This document shows, one piece after another, positions 53,490 to 62,292 of a DNA stretch of 64,000 nucleotides (position 1 is the stretch's first letter; the number at the start of each line of letters is the position of its first letter). This stretch comes from Paraburkholderia lacunae (GTDB lineage: Bacteria > Pseudomonadota > Gammaproteobacteria > Burkholderiales > Burkholderiaceae). Where the stretch lies: the NCBI RefSeq assembly GCF_003353175.1, contig NZ_QHKS01000001.1:372001-436000 (forward strand). The letters are read 5' to 3'. The notes beneath the pieces are model-generated. The model did no database searches. It saw nothing but the letters and a program-made list of their open reading frames with translations, and had not been told where the DNA came from. The translations under genes and the position numbers were made by a program.

Positions 53490-54179
53490 TCAAACCGGCG
53501 CGCTCTGCCGCGTCGCCTCGTGAGAGGCGGGCACGTCCCAGCGCGGCGGCGATTCCGCTTTCAGCGTCACACGAAACGCGCGCGCTTCGGTGTCGCCGGG
53601 ATTGCGCAGAGTGTGCGGCTGATCGGCATCGAAGACGATCGCATCGCCCGTGGCCAGCAATTGACGCTGATCGTGCACGCTGACTTCCAGCGTCCCTTCG
53701 CTCACCACCAGGTTCACGGTCGTGCCTGGCGCGCGGCGCGTGCCTGCCTCGGTATGCAGCGGCGCGATGCGCAACTCGTGAAACTCGGCGACGGTCGGCT
53801 CGGCTTCCGGATAAAGCGGCCGGGCCGAGTAACGGCCGTTCGAGCTGACCACGCGCGACGAGCGTTCGGCCGGCAAATGCTCGAAGCCGTTCGTCGCGTG
53901 ACGCCGCAAGAACGCCGCCACCGACACCTTCAGCGCCGCCGCGACCTTGCAGAGCACCTTGATCGACGGCACGCTGCGCGCCGACTCGATCTGCGCGAGC
54001 ATCGCTCGCGAAACGCCTGAAGCGCGCGCCAATGCGTCGAGCGACAGTTGCCGCTCGGCGCGCAAACGGGCGAGATTCACGCCGACCAGATGTTCCAGTG
54101 CATCGAAGGGTTCGGCGGCACGCGGCGACGCTTCGGTGTCAGCCGCGGGATCGCGAACCAGCGCAAGCGGGGAATGCAT
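53490..54179 (-). CDS. XRE-family regulator with cupin domain
   Basis: A 229-aa transcription factor. The helix-turn-helix (LARLRAERQLSLDALARASG then VSRAMLAQIESARSVPSIKV) is at residues 35-80, and a C-terminal cupin (VNLVVSEGTLEVSVHDQRQL; ATGDAIVFDADQPHTLRNPG) at about 145-205. Proteins of this design, such as SutR/PuuR-like regulators, bind small metabolites in the cupin. It lies 177 bp from the downstream end of the MFS gene on the same strand. The target is unknown. Confidence 0.88.
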   Translation of the reverse strand: MHSPLALVRDPAADTEASPRAAEPFDALEHLVGVNLARLRAERQLSLDALARASGVSRAMLAQIESARSVPSIKVLCKVAAALKVSVAAFLRRHATNGFEHLPAERSSRVVSSNGRYSARPLYPEAEPTVAEFHELRIAPLHTEAGTRRAPGTTVNLVVSEGTLEVSVHDQRQLLATGDAIVFDADQPHTLRNPGDTEARAFRVTLKAESPPRWDVPASHEATRQSAPV

Positions 54180-54356
54180 GATTGCCTCCAGGAGCGCCGC
54201 CGGACGGCGGGCAAACGGTTAGTGGAGGCAAGATAGCATCGCGCCTGACTCAGCCCAACGAAGTTATCTTCACACTGTTATCAGCATTGCGGAGGACGAT
54301 TCCCGCAAAGCTTGCGCGAATTTTTCATATGCGCGTTCACACGCGGATTCGCACGC

Positions 54357-55523
54357 TCAAGCCCGCTGCGCCACGGTCGCCGCCGGCGCATCCATCCGCG
54401 CGGCGAACCACGTCAGCAGCAAAGCGACCGCGCTGACGGCTGCCGCCACCCAGGGCAGGGTATCGAGCGCATGGCCGTGATCGATCACCAGAGCGCCGAG
54501 CCACGCGCCGCCCGCATTGCCGACGTTGAACGCGCCGATGTTCAGCGTGGACGCCAGATTCGGCGCCGCGGCCGCCTTCTCGACCACGCGCATCTGCAAC
54601 GGCGGCACGGTCGCGAACGCGGCGATACCCCACACGAACACGGTAATCGCCGCCGCCACCTGCGAATGGCTGGTGCGCGCGAAGATCGCCATCACCACCG
54701 CGAGCGCGACCAGAATGCCCATCAGCGAAGGCATCAGCGCACGGTCCGCGAGCTTGCCGCCCACCGTATTGCCGATCGTCAGGCCGACGCCGAACAGCAC
54801 GAGAATCAGCGTCACGCCACGCGGCGAGAAGCCGCTCACCTGCTCGAGAATCGGCGCGATGTAGGTGAACACCACGAACACGCCGCCAAAGCCGAGCACC
54901 GTCATCGCGAGCGCGGTCCAGACTTGCGGGTCCTTCAGCACGCGCACTTCATGGCCGAGGCCGAGCGGACCGGAATCGTGACGATTCGGCACCAGCGCCG
55001 TCACACCCGCCAGCGACAACACGCCGAGCGCGCTGACGATCCAGAACGCGGCACGCCAGCCGAACTCCTGACCGATGAAGGTGCCGAACGGCACGCCCAG
55101 CACGTTGGCGAGCGTCAAGCCGGTAAACATCAGCGCAATCGCGCTCGCGCGCTTGTCGGCCGGCACGAGCGAAGCCGCCACCACCGCGCCGATGCCGAAG
55201 AACGAGCCGTGCGCAAACGAGGTCACCACGCGCGCGACCATCAGCACCGAATAACCGGACGCGACCGCACACAGCGTATTGCCGACGATGAACACGCCCA
55301 TCAGCAGTTGCAGCGCGAGCTTGCGCGGCATCTTGCTGGTGATCACCGCGAGCAGCGGTGCGCCGACCGCGACGCCGAGCGCGTAGCCGCTCACGAGCAA
55401 ACCGGCCGACGGAATCGACACCGCCAGATCGTGCGCGACCTCGGGCAGCAAACCCATGATCACGAACTCGGTCGTGCCGATCGCGAATGCGCTGATCGCC
55501 AGCGCCAGTAATGGAATGGGCAT
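54357..55523 (-). CDS. DHA1-family MFS exporter
   Basis: A 388-aa major facilitator with 12 predicted helices of the AraJ/YdhP/arabinose-efflux type. Marks are FAIGTTEFVIMGLLPEVAHD in helix 1, the loop ITSKMPRKLALQ, and motif C-like GVPFGTFIGQEFGWRAAFWI of exporters. GGAGAAGAAGG precedes the ATG at 55523. The VOC-domain gene lies 16 bp upstream, so the two form an operon (VOC then MFS) divergent from a LysR gene. Substrate unknown; export of a drug or metabolite is expected. Confidence 0.88.
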   Translation of the reverse strand: MPIPLLALAISAFAIGTTEFVIMGLLPEVAHDLAVSIPSAGLLVSGYALGVAVGAPLLAVITSKMPRKLALQLLMGVFIVGNTLCAVASGYSVLMVARVVTSFAHGSFFGIGAVVAASLVPADKRASAIALMFTGLTLANVLGVPFGTFIGQEFGWRAAFWIVSALGVLSLAGVTALVPNRHDSGPLGLGHEVRVLKDPQVWTALAMTVLGFGGVFVVFTYIAPILEQVSGFSPRGVTLILVLFGVGLTIGNTVGGKLADRALMPSLMGILVALAVVMAIFARTSHSQVAAAITVFVWGIAAFATVPPLQMRVVEKAAAAPNLASTLNIGAFNVGNAGGAWLGALVIDHGHALDTLPWVAAAVSAVALLLTWFAARMDAPAATVAQRA

Positions 55524-55539
55524 CCTTCTTCTCCAGGTT

Positions 55540-55947
55540 CTAAAGTTGAGCGTGGTGCACATGACGCAGCGCGGTCACGAATTCGACGACCACCCCCGGC
55601 GCGAGCGCGACGAACAGTTGCAATTCAGCTTGCTGCGGTCCCATCCGCGGCACTTCGGCGAGCTGGTAGGGCATGTCGGCCGCCTGCAGCCGGCCAAGCA
55701 GCGCCTGCCATTCGCCGGTGCTCTCCAGCCGGAACGCAATGTGGTCGATGCGCGGCGCCGAATTTCCCGCCAGAGCCGGAACGGTGGCGTCCACCAGATG
55801 AATCACCGGCCGGCCGTTCGCATACAGCCAATTGCCGTCGATCGAAAACGGCGGACGCGCGCCATCCGTCAACCCGACGACGTCGACGAAAAAACGTCGG
55901 GCGGTGTCGAGTTCGGCAGTGACGATCGTCGCGTGATCGAGTTGCAT
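55540..55947 (-). CDS. VOC-family (glyoxalase/dioxygenase-like) protein
   Basis: A 135-aa single-chain VOC protein with two beta-alpha-beta-beta-beta modules. Likely metal ligands are His 4 in MQLDHATIVTAELDTARRFF, His in VIHLVDAT or PRIDHIAFRLES, and Glu in GVVVEFVTA. The substrate is unknown; members include glyoxalase I, extradiol dioxygenases and antibiotic-binding proteins. It shares an operon with an MFS exporter and faces a LysR regulator, a pattern typical of detoxification units. Confidence 0.83.
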   Translation of the reverse strand: MQLDHATIVTAELDTARRFFVDVVGLTDGARPPFSIDGNWLYANGRPVIHLVDATVPALAGNSAPRIDHIAFRLESTGEWQALLGRLQAADMPYQLAEVPRMGPQQAELQLFVALAPGVVVEFVTALRHVHHAQL

Positions 55948-56064
55948 GACGTCGGCGCCTCAATGCGCTTAGGGGTTTTCGAGGGGTGCATTGTCGGCGG
56001 AGGGCGTCGATTTGATAATTGGCGTAGCATTTGAAGCATTTTCAAATCATTTTGAAATATCGTG

Positions 56065-57048
56065 ATGGATAACCTCGGTGACATCCGCCTGTTCGTCGAA
56101 GCGGCGCAGCAGGGCAGCCTGTCGGCGGCGGGCCGCAAGATGGGCCTGACGCCGGCCGCCGCCAGTGCGCGCCTCGCCAAGCTCGAAGCCGGCCTGAAAG
56201 CGCGCCTGTTCGAGCGCACCACCCGCCAGTTGCGGCTGACCGACGAAGGCCGCCTGTATCTGAACTGCTGCCGTCAGGCGCTGCAATCGCTCGATGACGC
56301 CGAAGCCGCGCTGCAAGCCGGTCAAGGCGTGGTGCGCGGCAAAGTGCGGATTTCCGCGACTTCCGATTTCGGCCGCAATCTGTTGATGCACTGGCTCGAC
56401 GAGTTCAACGCGCTGTATCCGGAGGTGACGTTCGCGCTGACGCTGTCGGACTCGCTGTCGAATCTGGTGCAGGAGGACATCGATCTGGCAATCCGCTTCG
56501 GCGTGCCGCAGGACAGTTCGCTGGTCGCGCGCAAGCTGGCGCCGAACCGGCGCGTGTTGTGCGCGTCGCCGGATTACATCGCGCGGCGCGGCGAGCCGAA
56601 AGACCCGCACGATCTGGCGAATTTCGACTGCATCGTGCTCGGCACCGCATCGGGGCCCGTCAATGAATGGCGTTTTACGCGCGGCGACGAAGTGCAGCAT
56701 TACACCGTGCCCTTCGAGACCGCCCGCGAGACCAACGACGGCGCCGTGGCCCGCGAATGGGCGCTGCGCGGCTACGGGATCGTGATCAAGTCGATGTGGG
56801 ACGTGGAAGCGGATCTGCGCGCCGACGGCCTGAAAATCCTGCTGCCCGAGTGGCGCTATCCGGACGCGCCGCTGCACGCGCTCTATCACCGCAACCGCTT
56901 CATGGCGCCGCGCGTGCGCGTGCTGCTGGATTTCCTCAGCGAGCGCTTCGCGCAGGTGTCCGACGAACTGGAGGGCCTGCTGGGCTTGCCGCCGGAGCGG
57001 CCGGAAGCAAAGGCCGCAGCAGAAACCGCACCCGATGAAGGGCTATAA
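56065..57048 (+). CDS. LysR-family transcriptional regulator
   Basis: A 327-aa LysR regulator. The winged helix is DIRLFVEAAQQGSLSAAGRK then MGLTPAAASARLAKLEAGLK, and the periplasmic-binding-like effector domain begins near residue 90 (GKVRISATSDFGRNLLMHWL). A GTG immediately before the ATG is an alternative start. It diverges from the VOC-MFS operon at a distance of 117 bp, so it most likely regulates that operon. Confidence 0.9.
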   Translation: MDNLGDIRLFVEAAQQGSLSAAGRKMGLTPAAASARLAKLEAGLKARLFERTTRQLRLTDEGRLYLNCCRQALQSLDDAEAALQAGQGVVRGKVRISATSDFGRNLLMHWLDEFNALYPEVTFALTLSDSLSNLVQEDIDLAIRFGVPQDSSLVARKLAPNRRVLCASPDYIARRGEPKDPHDLANFDCIVLGTASGPVNEWRFTRGDEVQHYTVPFETARETNDGAVAREWALRGYGIVIKSMWDVEADLRADGLKILLPEWRYPDAPLHALYHRNRFMAPRVRVLLDFLSERFAQVSDELEGLLGLPPERPEAKAAAETAPDEGL

Positions 57049-57221
57049 TATTGAGCTACGCTGCAAACGTGCATTGAAAGTGGCCCAAGCGTGGCCCCAT
57101 GTCAGTGACAAATCACTGGGAAGTGCCGCCCCGCGGCCGGTTCGCACGCTGCCCGCACGTTTGGCCTCTCTTCACCTTTAAACGACGCCCCCAGGTTAAC
57201 CACTGCGACCGGCGAAATTCG

Positions 57222-58595
57222 ATGACCAAGAAAGTTTATGTAAAGACCTTTGGCTGCCAGATGAACGAGTACGATTCCGACAAGATGGTCGACGTACTCG
57301 GCGCGGCTGAAGGACTCGTCAAGACCGACACGCCGGAAGACGCGGACGTCATTCTGTTCAACACCTGCTCGGTGCGCGAAAAAGCGCAAGAGAAAGTCTT
57401 CTCCGACCTCGGCCGCGTGCGCGAGCTGAAGGAAGCGAATCCCGATCTGATCATTGGCGTGGGCGGCTGCGTAGCAAGCCAGGAAGGCGCGTCGATCGTT
57501 GCGCGCGCACCGTATGTCGATCTGGTGTTCGGTCCGCAAACGCTGCACCGTCTTCCGCAGATGATCGACAAGCGCCGTGAAAGCGGCCGCGCGCAAGTCG
57601 ATATCTCGTTCCCGGAAATCGAAAAGTTCGATCACCTGCCGCCGGCGCGCGTCGAAGGCCCGAGCGCGTTCGTGTCGATCATGGAAGGCTGCAGCAAGTA
57701 CTGCAGCTACTGCGTCGTGCCCTACACGCGCGGCGAAGAAGTGTCGCGCCCGCTCGATGACGTGCTGACCGAAATCGCCGGCCTCGCCGACCAGGGCGTG
57801 CGCGAAGTCACGCTGCTCGGCCAGAACGTGAACGCGTATCGCGGAGGCCTCACGCTCGGCTCGACCGAGATCGCGGACTTCGCCACGCTGATCGAATACG
57901 TCGCCGATATTCCGGGCATCGAACGGATTCGCTACACCACGTCGCACCCGAAGGAATTCACGCAGCGCCTGATCGACACCTACGCCAAGGTGCCGAAGCT
58001 CGTCAGCCATCTGCATCTGCCGGTGCAGCACGGTTCCGACCGCATCCTGATGGCGATGAAGCGCGGCTACACCGTGCTCGAATACAAGTCGGTAATCCGC
58101 AAGCTGCGCGCGATCCGCCCCGACCTGTCGCTGTCCACCGACATGATCGTCGGCTTCCCCGGCGAAACGGAAGAAGACTTCGGCAAGATGATGGCGCTCG
58201 TGCACGACATGAAGTACGACACCAGCTTCTCGTTCATCTACAGCCCGCGCCCCGGCACGCCGGCCGCGAATCTGCACGACGACACGCCGCGCGAGGTGAA
58301 GCTCAAACGTCTGCAACATTTGCAGGCCACCATCGAAGAAAACGTGCAGCGCATCAGCGACGCGATGGTCGGCAAGGTCGAGCGGATTCTGGTCGAGCGC
58401 CCGGCGCGCAAGGACCCGAACGAACTCGCGGGACGCACCGAGAACAATCGCGTGGTGAATTTCCCGGCGCCGGTAGCGTCGCACGCGCGGCTGATCGGCC
58501 AGATGGTCGACGTGAAGATCGTCCAGGCGTATCCGCATTCGCTGCGCGGCGAGCTGGTGCTGGTGCACGACGACGCGCCCGCGACCACCCACTGA
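57222..58595 (+). CDS. miaB: tRNA-2-methylthio-N6-isopentenyladenosine synthase MiaB
   Basis: MiaB is a radical-SAM methylthiotransferase that adds a methylthio group to i6A37 of tRNAs. The protein is 457 aa. The N-terminal UPF0004 domain has the three auxiliary-cluster Cys in [19 protein letters not shown] and GVGGCVASQ. The radical-SAM motif is CSKYCSYC near residues 155-162, and a TRAM domain closes the protein. The start [20 protein letters not shown] at 57222 is clear; the open frame upstream is not used. It opens the miaB-phoH-ybeY-chaC-corC-lnt block. Confidence 0.96.
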   Translation: MTKKVYVKTFGCQMNEYDSDKMVDVLGAAEGLVKTDTPEDADVILFNTCSVREKAQEKVFSDLGRVRELKEANPDLIIGVGGCVASQEGASIVARAPYVDLVFGPQTLHRLPQMIDKRRESGRAQVDISFPEIEKFDHLPPARVEGPSAFVSIMEGCSKYCSYCVVPYTRGEEVSRPLDDVLTEIAGLADQGVREVTLLGQNVNAYRGGLTLGSTEIADFATLIEYVADIPGIERIRYTTSHPKEFTQRLIDTYAKVPKLVSHLHLPVQHGSDRILMAMKRGYTVLEYKSVIRKLRAIRPDLSLSTDMIVGFPGETEEDFGKMMALVHDMKYDTSFSFIYSPRPGTPAANLHDDTPREVKLKRLQHLQATIEENVQRISDAMVGKVERILVERPARKDPNELAGRTENNRVVNFPAPVASHARLIGQMVDVKIVQAYPHSLRGELVLVHDDAPATTH

Positions 58596-58599
58596 ATTC

Positions 58600-58638
58600 A
58601 CTGAGCCACGTCACTGAGCCACGCCACTGAGCCACGTG
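58600..58638. repeat. 13-bp tandem repeat between miaB and phoH
   Basis: The unit ACTGAGCCACGTC is present three times, at 58600-58612, 58613-58625 and 58626-58638, with small changes. A partial ACTGA precedes it at 58591. The repeat lies in the 106-bp miaB-phoH gap and could vary in copy number between strains. Confidence 0.75.
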
Positions 58639-58701
58639 CCCGCACGACGCCGCCCGTTACGCAACTGAGCGTTTTGAAACCGACAGGATCGATCCACCGC
58701 C

Positions 58702-59769
58702 TTGAAGACCACTCAGCAGCATCTGGAATTCACCGCACCGCGCGATGACAACGCGCGGCTCGCCAACCTCTGCGGACCGCTCGATGAAAATCTGCGGCAG
58801 ATCGAGCAGGCGCTCGACGTGACGCTGCAACGCCGTGGCCATCGCATCACGATTCGCGGACGCGGCGCGAAACTCGCGCTCACCGCGCTCGAAAACTTCT
58901 ACAACAACGCACGCGAGCCGCTGTCGGTCGACGACATCCAGCTTGCGCTCGTCGAAGTACGCAATCCGGCGCGCCATCGCACGAACGGCAACGGCAGTGA
59001 AGAAGGTGATGCGCGCTTCCCCGGCAATCCGGATCATCCGTTCGACCAACCCGCCGACAACGGCGACGACGACCTCGAAGAACTCGGCCCGAAGCTGTAT
59101 ACGCGGCGTGCCGATCTGCGCGGCCGGACGCCGGCGCAACGCGAATATCTGAAACAGATCGTCTCGCACGATGTGACCTTCGGGGTCGGCCCGGCCGGCA
59201 CCGGCAAGACGTATCTCGCGGTGGCGTGCGCGGTGGATGCGCTGGAGCGCGATCAGGTCAAGCGCATCGTGCTGACGCGTCCGGCCGTGGAAGCGGGCGA
59301 GCGCCTCGGCTTCCTGCCGGGCGATCTGGCGCAGAAGGTCGATCCGTATCTGCGCCCGCTCTACGACGCGCTGTACGACCTGCTCGGCTTCGACAAGACC
59401 GCGAAGATGTTCGAGCGGCAGATGATCGAAATCGCGCCGCTCGCGTACATGCGCGGCCGCACGCTGAACCACGCGTTCATCATCCTCGACGAAGCGCAGA
59501 ACACCACGCCTGAACAGATGAAGATGTTCCTCACGCGGATCGGCTTCGGCTCGAAGGCGGTGGTGACCGGCGACACGACGCAGGTCGATTTGCCGCGCGG
59601 CGCGAAGAGCGGGCTGATCGAAGCGCAGCAGGTGCTCTCGGAAGTGCGCGGCATTGCGCTCACGCGCTTCACCAGCGCGGACGTGGTGCGGCATCCGCTG
59701 GTCGCGCGAATTGTGGAGGCGTACGATGCGCATGCGCAGAAATCCGTCAATCCGGCGGATTCCCGCTGA
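58702..59769 (+). CDS. phoH: PhoH-family ATPase
   Basis: A 355-aa protein with a KH-like N-terminal part and a PhoH ATPase domain. Walker A is [20 protein letters not shown] near residues 164-183, Walker B is [20 protein letters not shown], and [19 protein letters not shown] follows. PhoH-like proteins are linked to YbeY in ribosome and RNA metabolism. An acidic, low-complexity insert ([18 protein letters not shown]) lies near residue 115. The TTG at 58702 has a weak binding site, so the start is uncertain within a few codons. Confidence 0.92.
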   Translation: MKTTQQHLEFTAPRDDNARLANLCGPLDENLRQIEQALDVTLQRRGHRITIRGRGAKLALTALENFYNNAREPLSVDDIQLALVEVRNPARHRTNGNGSEEGDARFPGNPDHPFDQPADNGDDDLEELGPKLYTRRADLRGRTPAQREYLKQIVSHDVTFGVGPAGTGKTYLAVACAVDALERDQVKRIVLTRPAVEAGERLGFLPGDLAQKVDPYLRPLYDALYDLLGFDKTAKMFERQMIEIAPLAYMRGRTLNHAFIILDEAQNTTPEQMKMFLTRIGFGSKAVVTGDTTQVDLPRGAKSGLIEAQQVLSEVRGIALTRFTSADVVRHPLVARIVEAYDAHAQKSVNPADSR

Positions 59770-59826
59770 CCGACGTCGATTTCCGTCGAAAATGCCGTCG
59801 CCAGGAAAGCAACAAATCCATCAAGC

Positions 59827-60288
59827 ATGAGCCGCGCCCCGAAACTGACGTTGAATCTGCAATTCCCCGCCTCCAAGGCCTGGCCTGAACACAAGGCGCT
59901 GCTGCCGCGCGCCACCGTGGCCCACTGGATCAAGGCGGCGCTTTTCGCGGACGGCGAACTGACGGTACGTTTCGTCGACGCCGAAGAAGGCCGCACGTTG
60001 AACCGCACCTATCGCGGCAAGGATTACTCGACCAACGTGCTGACCTTCGCGTACGCCGAATCCGAAGACGATCCGGTGACGGGCGATCTGATCCTGTGCT
60101 GCCCGGTGGTCGAGCAGGAAGCCGCCGAACAGGGCAAACCGCTCCTCGCGCACTACGCGCATCTGCTGGTGCACGGCACGCTCCACGCGCAAGGCTACGA
60201 TCACGAGGTCGAGGAAGAAGCCGAGGAAATGGAAGCGCTCGAAACCGAAATTCTCGGCAAGCTCGGTTTCCCCGATCCGTACCAATAG
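59827..60288 (+). CDS. ybeY: Endoribonuclease YbeY
   Basis: YbeY is a zinc-dependent endoribonuclease needed for 16S rRNA 3' maturation and ribosome quality control. The protein is 153 aa, the usual length. The metal motif [12 protein letters not shown] (H-x3-H-x5-H) lies at about residues 118-129. [20 protein letters not shown] and [10 protein letters not shown] are also diagnostic. It follows phoH by 57 bp, and the next gene starts after 16 bp. Confidence 0.95.
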   Translation: MSRAPKLTLNLQFPASKAWPEHKALLPRATVAHWIKAALFADGELTVRFVDAEEGRTLNRTYRGKDYSTNVLTFAYAESEDDPVTGDLILCCPVVEQEAAEQGKPLLAHYAHLLVHGTLHAQGYDHEVEEEAEEMEALETEILGKLGFPDPYQ

Positions 60289-60304
60289 ACACTGACATCA
60301 TCGC

Positions 60305-61114
60305 TTGAAGCCCACCGTGAGCACCTCTTCCCCCGAAGCCGACACCCGAACGCCCTGCCCCGACTACCCACCGGCGCTTGGCGAATCGCGGCTGCTGACG
60401 GACGAGGAACTGCGCGCGTCGCTCGAATGCACGTTGCGCGACTGGAACCGCAAAAGCGATCTGTGGCTGTTCGGCTATGGCTCGCTGATCTGGAATCCCG
60501 GCCTGCCCACTGTCGAAGCGACCCGCTCCAGGGTGCATGGCTATCACCGCGGGCTCTATCTGTGGTCGCGGGTGAATCGCGGCACGCCGGAGCAGCCGGG
60601 CCTCGTGCTCGCGCTCGATCGTGGCGGTTCCTGCACCGGGATCGCGTTCCGGCTCGCGGCCGAAGGCGCGATGCCGCATCTCGACGCCTTGTGGCGCCGC
60701 GAAATGGCGATGGGTTCGTATCGCCCGGCATGGCTGCCGTGCGTGCTCGCGGACGGCCGGCGCGTCGATGCGCTCGCGTTCGTGATGCGCCGCGACGTGC
60801 CGAGCTACACCGGCAAACTTCGCGACGAAGTCGTCAAAACCGTGTTCGGTTGCGCCAGCGGCCGCTACGGCACGACGCTCGATTATGTCAGCCGCACCGT
60901 CCATGCGCTGCGCGAAAGCGGCATGCCGGACCGCGCGCTGGAAGCGCTGCTCGAGCGTTGCCACGAGGCAAGCGGTAACGAAAGTCGTGATGAAAGCCGC
61001 GACGAAGGCCGCGCGACCGGCGGCGAAGCGGGCAGCGAATTGGACAATCAAGCGGACAATCAGGCGGACGGCCACGCGCGCCTCGCCGTCGGTCGGGCAG
61101 CGCGTTCCGAGTAA
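60305..61114 (+). CDS. chaC: ChaC-like gamma-glutamylcyclotransferase
   Basis: ChaC-type enzymes cleave glutathione to 5-oxoproline and Cys-Gly in the cytoplasm. The protein is 269 aa. The substrate-binding signature is WLFGYGSLIWNPGLP near residues 55-69, then GYHRGLYLWSRVNRGTPEQP, LVLALDRGGSC, and the catalytic Glu in LWRREMAMGSYRPAWL. The last 50 residues are hydrophilic with imperfect repeats (NESRDESRDEGRATGGE, DNQADNQADG). The start is a TTG at 60305 or a GTG at 60317. It sits inside a block that in many proteobacteria runs directly from ybeY to corC. Confidence 0.88.
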   Translation: MKPTVSTSSPEADTRTPCPDYPPALGESRLLTDEELRASLECTLRDWNRKSDLWLFGYGSLIWNPGLPTVEATRSRVHGYHRGLYLWSRVNRGTPEQPGLVLALDRGGSCTGIAFRLAAEGAMPHLDALWRREMAMGSYRPAWLPCVLADGRRVDALAFVMRRDVPSYTGKLRDEVVKTVFGCASGRYGTTLDYVSRTVHALRESGMPDRALEALLERCHEASGNESRDESRDEGRATGGEAGSELDNQADNQADGHARLAVGRAARSE

Positions 61115-61349
61115 ACCTCCGCACAGGCGCCGCGCCGTTGCGCACGAGCGCCGCGAGCCGCGTTTTTTTGCTCCAGAACGTCTTTTGCCGCGTAATCAGT
61201 TAGGATTGACGTACGCCCCTTTGCTAGCGGAGGGGCGGTTTCACAGCGGCTCACTCATCGGCCAGCCCGGCGGGACACGGTCCTGCCATGTGCCTGGTGT
61301 ATCCTTAATGCTCTGCAACAGCGCGCCCAGTCTCGCCGGGCGCACTACC

Positions 61350-62243
61350 ATGAACGACACGTATCCCAGTCGACGCCATACCGACAAACCGCAAGAAAAG
61401 CGCTCACTCCTCGAGCGACTGACCGACTTCATCTCGCCTGAGCCCGACTCGCGCGGCGAGCTTCTGGAAATTCTGCAGGACGCGCATGAGCGCAACCTGA
61501 TCGACGCCGACTCGCTGTCGATGATCGAGGGCGTGTTCCAGGTTTCCGAACTGTGCGCGCGCGACATCATGGTGCCGCGCGCGCAAATGGACGCGATCAA
61601 CATCGCGGACAATCCCGCTGAATTCATTCCCTACGTGCTGGAAAAAGCGCACTCGCGTTATCCGGTCTACGAGGGCAATCGCGACAACATCATCGGTGTG
61701 CTGCTGGCCAAAGACCTGCTGCGCTATTACGCCGAAGACGAATTCGATGTGCGCGGCATGCTGCGCCCCGCTGTCTTCATTCCGGAGTCGAAGCGCCTGA
61801 ACGTGCTGCTGCACGACTTCCGTGTGAATCGCAATCACCTCGCGGTGGTGGTCGACGAATACGGCGGCGTGGCCGGTCTGATTACGATCGAAGACGTGCT
61901 GGAACAGATCGTCGGCGACATTGAAGACGAATACGATTTCGACGAGGAAAGCGGCAACATCATCGCTTCGCCGGACGGCCGGTTCCGCGTGCGCGCGCTC
62001 ACCGAGATCGAGCAGTTCAACGAGGCCTTCAGCACGCATTATTCGGACGAGGAAGTCGATACGATCGGCGGCCTTGTCACGCATCACTTCGGACGCGTGC
62101 CGCATCGCGGCGAAAAGGTCCGCATCGACGATCTGATCTTCGAGATTCTGCGCGGCGACGCCCGCCAGATCCACATGCTGCTGGTGCGCCGCGATCCGCT
62201 TGCCGGCCAGCGCGAGCGCGACGCACAGCACGTGCAGACCTGA
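61350..62243 (+). CDS. corC: HlyC/CorC-family protein (CorC/YbeX type)
   Basis: A 297-aa cytoplasmic protein linked to magnesium and cobalt efflux and, as YbeX, to ribosome metabolism. Two CBS domains occupy about residues 70-185 (ARDIMVPRAQMDAINIADNP; SRYPVYEGNRDNIIGVLLAK; LAVVVDEYGGVAGLITIEDV). The C-terminal CorC_HlyC domain ends VTHHFGRVPHRGEKVRIDDL. There is no membrane domain. The ATG at 61350 has a poor binding site, but it begins the conserved protein; the upstream open frame overlaps chaC and is rejected. It is followed after 49 bp by lnt. Confidence 0.93.
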   Translation: MNDTYPSRRHTDKPQEKRSLLERLTDFISPEPDSRGELLEILQDAHERNLIDADSLSMIEGVFQVSELCARDIMVPRAQMDAINIADNPAEFIPYVLEKAHSRYPVYEGNRDNIIGVLLAKDLLRYYAEDEFDVRGMLRPAVFIPESKRLNVLLHDFRVNRNHLAVVVDEYGGVAGLITIEDVLEQIVGDIEDEYDFDEESGNIIASPDGRFRVRALTEIEQFNEAFSTHYSDEEVDTIGGLVTHHFGRVPHRGEKVRIDDLIFEILRGDARQIHMLLVRRDPLAGQRERDAQHVQT

Positions 62244-62292
62244 ACCTGATCAATTTCTCGTTTCTTCAACTTCTCACGCCGACCGCGCAACA

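Noticed and set aside
54312..55511. Open frame of 399 codons on the plus strand
   Set aside because: It is antisense to the MFS exporter and is almost entirely Arg/His/Glu/Gln, so it is not a plausible protein.
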